DNA of 64,000 bases from NCBI RefSeq assembly GCF_024868665.1, contig NC_079893.1, positions 12,332,661-12,396,660 of the forward strand, written 5' to 3'. Position numbers and translations under genes: made by a program. Origin of the DNA: Triplophysa rosa (Eukaryota > Chordata > Actinopteri > Cypriniformes > Nemacheilidae). Of the stretch, positions 1-64,000 are shown piece by piece (position 1 is the first letter of the stretch; each line of letters starts with the position of its first letter). Below the pieces are notes generated by a model, which worked only from the letters and a program-made list of their open reading frames with translations, searched no databases and had not been told where the DNA came from.

Positions 1-642
1 TTTCACCTAATAGAATTGCATTGTTTGACCACCCTCAAACAAACTTTTGGACACTATTAGATTTTGAGATAATTTGGCTAATATATGATATTTAATACAG
101 TATACAGTTGATGGTTAAAGTCAGTCACTGCAATCACAAAACTATACTGTATATAAAAATACATACATTAAAAACTACGAACATTAGTAAGTACTTATGT
201 AACAGATATTTAAACAGATAATTAGCAATAAAATAATAAATGTTTGGATGCAAAACCGCCAAGCATGGACATGTGACAGCTGCAGTGGATATTGTAACAC
301 ATCTGTTGCGTAATTTAAAATAAAGTTTTTGGTTGTGATTGCAAATTAACTCTTTTTATTGATGCATCAGTGCTTTGACATCTACAGATACTTTATCTGT
401 AATAGCTGATATAATATCAAATACTGCTTTTTGACGCATGTCTGAGCAGAGAGGGATCAACAGTTTGTTTAGAGCTCATTATAATATTAGTGGAGAGCAC
501 ATTTGTGTAAGGATTTTTCATGACTAGAATGCGATGACGCTTTAGTGGCAGTACAGTAACTAGGCATCGCAAGAAGTCCTAAAGAGGCTTTTAAGATTAT
601 GTTCCTTAAGAACGTTCAAAGGTTTGCACAAGATATAGTCAA

Positions 643-868
643 TATATGAAAAGTCTGGTTCCAAAATGAGATAACTCAAAAATCATGTTTTTTTTATTGT
701 GCATTCCAATTAATATCAATCAAACTGCAGATGGTTTGTTTTGATTTAAACAATACTAACTCAAGGAATACAGCTATCTAACACAATAAAACCACGATAA
801 CATAATAAAAAACATGATTTTTTAAAAATTAAAAATGTATCTCATTTTGGAACCAAACTCTTCATATA
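643..868. mobile_element. Palindromic MITE with TGGTTCCAAAATGAGATA arms
   Basis: Left arm GAAAAGTCTGGTTCCAAAAT and right arm ATTTTGGAACCAAACTCTTC, with AAACATGATTTTT words facing each other inside. A second, more decayed copy is at 53911-54110. About 226 bp and non-coding. Confidence 0.75.
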
Positions 869-1549
869 GTATTTTAATTTCTCCGTAACATAATCTCAAA
901 AGATCCATTATTTTGCTAGAGCAACAGAAATTTACTTCAGCAGTAATGTGACGTATACCAAATAACCAGATTATTCCAATGAGAAATAACTGATGCAAGA
1001 TATTATTTTATATACAGTACATGAGGAATTGTTTGAATCTGGAAAAGACATTCATCTGTGGAGAGGATGAACATTTTGTTTCAGAAATCAGGCCACATTT
1101 TATCTGAAACTCTACCAGCAGGAGACAAGATCAAGGCTGAAGATCTTAAAAATTATGTTAACAATCATTTTATCATTATTTCATTAAACAAACTACAATT
1201 TTAGAAATAATGCATTATTTATATTATTTTTTTCTGTTTATGCACCGTTGATATCTACAGTATGTGCCTGGTGTAAGTTATAAACAGAATATAAAAGCCA
1301 TTGAGAAAAGCCATAGTGGTGGAGAAATGTTGGCCTATAACAAAGAAATCTTGATTTATGTGCAATAGTAAGTTGTCGGTTTAATAGAAAAATGTGCCAA
1401 CAGAAACATTTTACCATTAAAATAGTGATTACCTAAATTGCTTAAAAGTGTCAAAAAAAATTATTCTGTTAATTAACCAGTGAATCTAACTAATCCATAC
1501 CTAGATACATAAACCAGTTAAACATATCCTACTTTAACAAAGCTTACCT

Positions 1550-1569
1550 CACACACACACACGCACGCA

Positions 1570-1601
<32 letters not shown>

Positions 1602-1603
1602 CA
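1550..1603. repeat. (CA)n/(GCAC)n microsatellite
   Basis: A CA run, an ACGC run, then CA again. A compound microsatellite. Confidence 0.95.
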
Positions 1604-3539
1604 GTGTAGATGTATAGGTTTCATTAGGTGGTAAACTTCCTCATTGTCTCAGATTTGAGTTATACTCTACAACTCTGGGGATTAAAGCCTGATGTCGGAT
1701 TGTGCCCTGAAAAGATCAATAAAACTGATATATTGGTGTATCGTTTAACCTTCCCCGCCATCGGCCACCATTTGGTTCGCATTAGGGCAACATCTGATTA
1801 CAATCTAATACCTATATACTGTACACTATTTATCTGTACTGCAAATATGCACTAGAGAGTATCATTTATCTATAGAGAGAAAGCAAAAAAGAGTGTGATT
1901 ATATACATAAACATCACACAAGACAATTCTGAAAAAACATTTTTTAACAGAAGCACTATCAGACTGGATCAGCTGTATAAACCAGGCTTCGTGAAATGGT
2001 TCTGCAAAATTTGGTCACTAGATGGCAGTGTGGTCAACAGAATCCATCAACACTATAAAGAGACTGAGCGTCTGTATTACCCATACAGCTAATCAAAGAC
2101 CTTTGACTATTAACATTAAATATCATGTGAAACAGATTATTTAAGAATTGACCTTAAGAAGACTTAAAAAACAAAGGATCGTGGGCAAGGTTTGCTTTAT
2201 ACAAGCACTAAACAAAGAGCAATATTCAACCAACAAACCTTTTAGCCAGATAAAAACGATTTTTTTATTTTATAATTATTTTTATGATTAAATCAGCATA
2301 GACATTTCAATGATTTTTTTATTATATATATATTCCATGATTTCATTACTATAGACATTTTCATGATTTTATTGTGAAAATATTTTTTCAAGCTTATAAA
2401 ATTTAAAATTCTCTGATATTTCCAGATTTTCCAAGACCATAAAATCCCTGATTATATAAACCTGCCCAAAAAAGAGACATTGTATATAAAGTTGAACCTT
2501 ATAAACCTGATATAATAACATATAAAGGCATGTAACATTGATATAGTCATCATTTTGCTTATCAGAGCTCTATTACACACAGTTTTGCACAAATATTACC
2601 TTTATCTTTACACTGAACCAATTTCTAAACAGAAGGCATTCAAATACCATTACTACATATCATGAAGGTTTGGATATTAACCCTCCACACATAATGTACC
2701 ACCATTGAGATAAATGTACAACGTTTCAGTAAAAAGTCCTGAACTTTAAGCCTTTAAGACTCTTAATGGCCCTGACATTGACCATCCACCCGCCGTCATA
2801 TTTACATCTACACACGCTCATTACCCAAATCACAATTAGTCATAAATCCTGTCCCATTTGTAAAAGAACACTTAGCAGCATCCAAAACCTCCAAATTAGC
2901 ACACGGCTAGTGTGTGCGTTTGTGTGCGCGCAGAGGGCTTTGATTAGAACCGTGGCCATATGGTTAGTGCGAGCAGGGGAAGCCTGTGGCATTTTTCACT
3001 TTTATTGAACGTTCCTTGACTCTCTCAGATAGATGGGACTGAACTCTCCTGAGCCCGGGACTGCAGAGTCACATTTGCTGTCTCCCTCTGTGGCCCTCCG
3101 ACCTCCACTTTCACTCACACACACAGAGGCGAGCCCATTCCATTTATGGTGTGATACTAGCCTGAAACTCAATCTTCTGAGCAGAGCCCTGCTGTGGTCA
3201 GATGAAACTAGTTGTAGCTTCTGAGAGCGAGCCGTAAATCATTACACCGGCCCTGACAGAAACTAGAATGCGCGCATACACCTATGTGGATGTGTGTGTG
3301 TGCGCGTGAACAGTGAGCTTTTAACACCATTGCGTTGTATTGAAATCGTCATATGCGAAAGCTGTTCTTATGTGTGTTAGCCAAGTGCTGTTTGGGGGTT
3401 TTGGCTCTGGACATTACCCTGATCTTGACCTCTCAGTGTGAGGAACATGAGGAACTCTTCTAAGATGCTGATGCTGATGAAACCGTTTGAGCAGATGCAC
3501 ACAAACACACTTGTATGTGGATAAATGCATTAAACTTAC

Positions 3540-58978
<55,439 letters not shown>

Positions 58979-59099
58979 CTGTACAAGAAAACACACAAAC
59001 ATTACCGAGCGTAGAGAAACGCACAAATAAAAGGAATCTGAGTGAAAGTACATGAAAGAACAGCGGGGGAAAGGGAGGCTTTAGTTCATTTATCACCCA

Positions 59100-59360
59100 T
59101 AGATGCTGCTCACGGTCACAGAGGAGGATTAATGTGTATTATTGATCAGCACTCATGAAAAAGAGATTCTTTTAGCGCTAAAATGAGCCCCATTCACACA
59201 AACATTGAAGAAGTTGCAGGAGGGCCACAGTTCACTAAAAGGTGATCAGTAGCGAGAGAACTGCAAATCTATCAGCATTTGTCCTTCATCTTGGTACAAG
59301 TGAGACATGGTTGTACCGCATGATGCAATCGAGATTAAGATAAACTGAAATCAAGACAAT
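59100..59360. promoter_or_regulatory. Candidate conserved non-coding element
   Basis: GGAGGATTAATGTGTATT, ATTGATCAGCACTCATG and TTAGCGCTAAAATGAG in unique sequence about 120 bp upstream (gene sense) of the PH-domain exon. Confidence 0.3.
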
Positions 59361-59697
59361 CGTGACTCAATGAGAGAGGACAAACAGACATCAAAACAAT
59401 GTGAACCATTTTATTTTTTTACATAAGGCCTTGCTACGAATGTGTCCATACAGGATGCAAAACAACAGCTACAAATGAACATAAAACTATGTAAACCAAA
59501 ACAATTCTGCATTATTTATTTATTTTACAGAAGTCTTTTCATTGTTTTATAACATGAATTCAATAATAAATAACCAAAGCATTTTTAATTACTAAATAAC
59601 AATTACATAAATTAGCTGTTTCGCATTTCCCATTCAACCCTGTTACAACATAGTGTTTTGTAGTTTTAATATTCCTTAAAATTGTTGAAGGATGCAT

Positions 59698-59845
59698 AAA
59701 TGGATCTCATCCCCCATTGACTACAATATTATTTATGTTCCCTACTATGGCAGTAAATGGGGGATGAGATCTGTTTGGTTACTGACATTCTTCCAAATAT
59801 CTTCCTTTGTGTTCAACAGAACAAAGAAATGTATACAGGTTTCTT
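59698..59845. mobile_element. TTAA-type MITE, central fragment
   Basis: Holds the paired inner arms GATCTCATCCCCCATTGACT and GGGGGATGAGATCTG and the GTTCAACAGAACAAAG word; both termini are missing. Confidence 0.7.
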
Positions 59846-60499
59846 CTGACAGCGGGGGAATTCTGCGTTATGGATGTGACATTTTCAGTCAAAACTTGAA
59901 ATATAAATTCGCAGAGAATGTATTTATTACCAGTGTATTGAACCATCTGTTTACATTTTACTAAACCTCTGACGATAGAGTTCAGACATTAGACAAATTT
60001 CAGTCTATGCACAAGTTTTCTACTTTAAGGGAAAAATTTACGCATTATGAATGTGACAAACAACACAGACAACATACTTTGTAGGATTTCTATGAATTCA
60101 AATGTACAAACTAGAAGCAAAAATACCCAACAAATGGAGAAGGGATGGTTCTTTATAGAACATAAATATGGACCTTCATGCATGTGACAATTCACTTACC
60201 TGACTAGTAGAAACTATGCTTTAAAAACTTTGAGACTTCACATACAGCAGGTATTTAAAACCACCAAATATTGACACATTGACATAAGTTTGGTAAAAAC
60301 ATTTTGTAAAAACTAGATTTTTTCACCTTACAGTTGACATTTACATGGAATTGCCCAGCTCTATCCAACAAAGTCTGATTTTTCTGGAAAGCAGCAGCAT
60401 CATTTGACGTTCGCAGATGCTCAGCTGTGCCAAACTTTCTAATGTTGTCTTTAGCCTCCACTTATCTTTCCTGCTTTTCCTCCATATGCTCTCATCTCT

Positions 60500-61140
60500 A
60501 ATTTAGCTTCATTACTGAGTGCTTGTCAGGACAGTAGGCAGGAGACCGCCACACCTGATCTGAGCAGGCTCTGATGAAGGTGGATAAGCATCTGAGTTAA
60601 TCAGACATTTGGGTCTTCTGGTATTAAGGCTTACGCTGAACCCGCTCATTAACTCGCGACAGAAACAAAGAGAACCTGACCGAGGAGAGATAGAGACTGC
60701 AGCAGCTGTGCTGTGTTGTGAAAGTGATGTCAATGCTCCTGTCTGCTTCGCAGACTCACTTCAAAGTCTCCAGAGTTCAATTAAATGTGGATTAGGGTCG
60801 TTCCACCGCCCCGGTAAGTCTGCCGTTCGCCACCGCAAACTCCCTGACAAGAGGCATGCGAGATGGCCCGCTCTACTATTCATCTTCCTCATCTCCCTTC
60901 TGTCAGACTGTTGGTATGGAAACAGCAGCATTAATGCGATATATGACGCGCTACCTAACCGAGGTGCGCGGAGGGGTTTATCGTATCCGAGCGATCACGG
61001 ATGGGGGCATAAATACGAAGTGCCCTCGTCCTTGTGTAGTCGAGGAACTTTATCTGAAGGATCTGTCTGTTTGCATTGCGTATTACAAGCAGCTGCCATT
61101 GAACGGTAATGAAATTAACCCCATGTAAGCAGTGTTAATG
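60500..61140. promoter_or_regulatory. Candidate conserved non-coding element, long and open
   Basis: 640 bp of unusually CpG-bearing unique sequence, including CGCTCATTAACTCGCGAC, CAGCATTAATGCGATATATG, GAGTTAATCAGACATTTGG and GAACGGTAATGAAATTAACC. Two overlapping plus-strand frames (166 and 90 codons) cross it, but neither shows a known domain and the two frames cannot both be coding. Most likely an enhancer-type element upstream of the PH exons; an unrecognised exon is the alternative. Confidence 0.4.
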
Positions 61141-61156
61141 CAGTGAGACTCCTCCA

Positions 61157-61173
61157 CCCCCCCCCCCCCCCCC
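61157..61173. repeat. C homopolymer followed by (CA)n
   Basis: 17 consecutive C then ACACACACAC. The exact C count is likely to be unreliable in the assembly. Confidence 0.9.
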
Positions 61174-61556
61174 ACACACACACACTCACACGACAATATA
61201 AGACAGACTTCACTATTAGATCATTATGTGCTATTTAATATACAAAACGAGTCGATTGAAATGTATTGTGTTAGGCGTGTGCTTTATTTTAACATTGGTT
61301 GTCATCCTCAGCTCCACTAACAAGAGAAAAAAAAAGAAAGAATTGTAGTCTAAAACTTTCCACCAATGTGCTAGGATGTTATGGATGGTGTTGCTATGTG
61401 GTTGCTTACTGTAAAAGAGCCCATTCTTAAGTCTTTAATTACATATGGCTCAGGCCGCTCCTTTAAAATAAGATTAAAAATAAAAATAATAAAAATATGT
61501 GTATTTTTTTGGAAGATCTTTTTGACAGAAATATAGTATAGTGACAATATAATATA

Positions 61557-62205
61557 TAGGGATGCACCGATATGTAAACTTTGGCCGATAACCGATAATT
61601 CTTTAAAATTGGAAGCCGATAACCGATATATTGGCCGATATGCGGTATCTAAATATTAATATAAAACTCCCTAGGACTGAAACAAAAGGCAAAATGTGGA
61701 CAACGGCTTTTATTTGAAAACATTGACTGCAGAAAACAAGGTAACCATAAGTTCTCTTTTTTCCCCCTGAAAATTATGTACCAAGCCTACTTTATACTAT
61801 ACGAATCATTAACCTTCAAACTTTTCTGGTATATTTTTTATTTAATAAACAAATTATAGATGTTCTCCCAGAGCAACCCAGAAAAATGTTTTTAATAGCC
61901 ACATGTCTAACATGTGTCAAGACAGAAAGCATTCAGACAGCAGTCTGATTCAAACAATATGCTTTTGTTCCTATAATGTACACATTCATAAATACTGTAT
62001 CTACATACTGTACCCACATCAACAATGTTTGCTAATAGCAGTAAGTGAATGATCACGACAGAAAGATTGTACAGTATTTTAACTGTGAGCAGTGTGCAGC
62101 TGAAGAAGTTTAACCAGAGGAAATGATTTATGATTTATCAGCTATAATATATCGGCCTAAATTTTATTATGGCCGATGTGACTCATCATTTATTGTGCAT
62201 CCCTA
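61557..62205. mobile_element. hAT-type MITE, 649 bp, perfect 8-bp TSD
   Basis: Ends TAGGGATGCACCGATATG and the inverse ATTGTGCATCCCTA. ATAATATA flanks both sides (61549-61556 and 62206-62213). The subterminal GGCCGATAACCGATA words are repeated on both ends. Non-coding. Confidence 0.88.
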
Positions 62206-64000
62206 ATAATATACATAACTGTCTTCAGAGGTGTACATAAAGACTAGATAATGAAACGTTATATTTTTATTATCTTAGAATGAGCTATTTCTATCTACAT
62301 ACACAAATGGACAAACTGCTCTACAGAGCACATTTCGTAAATACGTCATCTCCTTCGGGCAAAGAAGCTAAATGTGACTACATCTTTGTCTGTGCCAGCC
62401 ACAGATTTTTGGCTGGCAAATATGGGTGTTTTGTAGATAAAAAAGAAGAATCGGGGTAAGGAAAGGAAATAATCAAAAATTTACTTCATCATTACTTTTA
62501 TTATTTAATCATCTTCTGGCTTAGCGAGCGCCACGAAACAAGCAAATTATACTGTACAATACAAAGATGACACTGCAGAGCAAATGTAGTTCATCGATCA
62601 ATCCCTCAGTTTGACAGCCGTCTGAAAGGAGTGTCTGGAGCTGAACTTTAACATTATTCCATCAAATCTTGCTGTCTAAAAATATGACCTTTAACCTGCA
62701 GTTATTTCACATATATAGCAGAACTCCTTAAAAAGTTTCCACTTTATCTTACTGCGGACTACTCAAACCCTCAGATGTCTTGACTTGACATGCTGTTGAA
62801 GAATATGACTATTGTTGTGTGTGTAATATGCATATAACTTGCTATACAAGCTACTGGAAACCACAATAAATTCCTTGTGTGTGTGTGTACACTTGGTGAA
62901 TAAAGAGCATTCGGATTCTGATCAGAAAAGACTTAAAGACTATTTCTTTTGCTTGTTTTCAGAAATAATCTGCCGGGACTCCATTCTTTGCGGATGTGTA
63001 CCGGAAGTTCCGTTTGGGCCACAAAAGAGCGCATGCGCAGTAACGTTTTGTTTATGTTGTTGCTTTGAAACCATCTATAAACCAACCAGTGATGGCTTAT
63101 TTACCACCCAGAAAGCCAGATACAAAAGATTTACAAAGCAAAATACTCAAAGCACCATAGCAACCAAATGGCAACGCCCAGGCAACCATCCGAAACACAC
63201 GACAGTAGTATCATGGCACCAAATCTTGCAAAGACAAGCATATAAAAAGCTTAGCTGCTAGTTTAATTTGAAACTAGCTGGCTAGTGAAGACATAAAATG
63301 GGATTTATTAAAGGGATAGTTCACCCAAAAAAATGAAAATTCTGTCATCATTTACTCACCCTCAGATTGTTCCAAACCTGTACACATTTATTTGCTCTGC
63401 TAAACACAAAGGAAGACATTCGGAAGAATTTCAGTAACCAAACAGATCTCATCCACCATTGACTCCCATAGTATTTATTTTCCCTACTATGGCAGTAAAT
63501 GGGGGATGAGATCTATTTGGTTAATGACATTCTTTCGAATATCTTCCTTTGCGTTCAGCAGAACAAAGAAATATATACAGGTTTGGAACAATCTGAGTAA
63601 ATGATGACAGAATTTTCATTTTAGGGTGAACTATTCCTATCCCTTTAAGGAAATTTGTGAATAAAGAAAAAAATAGAATAAAGAAAAAATAAGTTATAAT
63701 ACAATACAATACTCCCCTCTGTAAAAATGATGAGGAACGTTTAGCAGATATAATTGCAGCGTCTGTCCAAAAGTCATCGTACCGTTCTTTCGCTGAATAA
63801 AATGTTCTCTCAATAACGCCAAAAACCGAGAAATTTAATTTCAAGGCCATGGCACCCACGCCAAACTGACAACAAAAGGTTGAAGCCGCAACGTGAACGT
63901 GTACACACAGCAGTGTCATTTCAAACCGCTCAACCTGTTAGGAGCGCAAGGCAGCGAGTCATTTCTGAGTGCTGTCATTTGTCTCTGTCAGCTGCTGAAA
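62206..64000. other. lrba intron, right edge of window
   Basis: Contains the complete TTAA MITE 63312-63644; the remainder is unique. The 140-codon frame 62839-63261 and the 132-codon minus frame 63521-63919 show no domain, and the latter runs through the MITE. No upstream PH-domain exon was found. Confidence 0.6.
63312..63644. mobile_element. TTAA-type MITE, complete
   Basis: TTAA at 63308-63311 and 63645-63648. Left end AGGGATAGTTCACCC; the right end has a small insertion (CTATTCCTATCCCT). The near-consensus interior suggests a younger copy. Confidence 0.85.

Larger units (their letters stand above)
1..3539. other. lrba intron 3' of the last exon in view
   Basis: AT-rich intron. It holds the palindromic MITE 643-868 and a CA microsatellite. 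A less AT-rich unique stretch at 2900-3330 (GCTTTGATTAGAACCGTGG) carries only chance frames. No further lrba WD40 exon was found. Confidence 0.7.

Noticed and set aside
3033..3224. 63-codon plus-strand frame beginning MGLNSPEPG
   Set aside because: Opposite strand to lrba, no domain, no splice or promoter support.
60609..61109. 166-codon plus-strand frame as a gene
   Set aside because: No known domain, no upstream context, and a second frame overlaps it. Better explained by high GC in a unique element.
62839..63261. 140-codon plus-strand frame
   Set aside because: Composition is ordinary intron, no domain, no splice context.
63521..63919. 132-codon minus-strand frame
   Set aside because: It crosses a TTAA MITE and has no domain.

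Overview
The window is one stretch of a vertebrate gene, almost certainly from a cyprinid fish. It holds 13 consecutive coding exons on the minus strand of lrba (LPS-responsive beige-like anchor protein). The 5' end of this part of the gene is at the right (exon 58861..58978) and the 3'-most exon in view is at 3540..3707. All 13 exons have AG acceptors and GT donors, stay open, and join in phase. Together they make 1690 coding bases, or 563 residues: the end of the PH-like domain, the whole BEACH domain and the first WD40 repeats. Exons upstream of the PH domain lie right of the window and the remaining WD40 exons lie left of it. LRBA is favoured over its paralogue NBEA by RRQISDLLDQ preceded by GIH, by HQG/VQDQ/YQLP/EIDPLI in the 66-bp exon, and by WYWNGK followed by IGENPGS.

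The other ~97% of the window is intron. It is packed with DNA-transposon debris typical of cyprinids. There is a 1221-bp Tc1/mariner element with an uninterrupted 346-codon transposase whose catalytic spacing is DD36E (5526..6746), and a long-TIR Tc1 element with a decayed transposase (46265..47800). A dense set of hAT-type MITEs is present, seven of them with intact or nearly intact 8-bp target duplications. Many palindromic MITEs sit at TTAA sites, a PIF/Harbinger-like MITE occurs twice, and there are L2-type LINE 3' ends and a tRNA-derived SINE. Several of these are nested, giving readable insertion orders at 29338..30518, 36283..37885 and 48805..50085.

Between the repeats are unique, non-AT-rich stretches rich in homeodomain-type TAAT/ATTA cores and TGACAG motifs. 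They look like conserved non-coding elements. In vertebrates the developmental gene mab21l2 is nested in an lrba intron and lrba introns carry its enhancers. No mab21l2 open reading frame is in this window, so if it is retained it should lie to the right, upstream of the PH-domain exons. That assignment is inference; the CNE calls rest on appearance only and need an alignment.

The one coding-like signal I cannot place is a 170-bp open block with good splice sites on the minus strand at 24241..24410, inside the 17.5-kb lrba intron. I saw no bacterial, viral, CRISPR or rRNA features. Bases 32588..32622 are an assembly gap.
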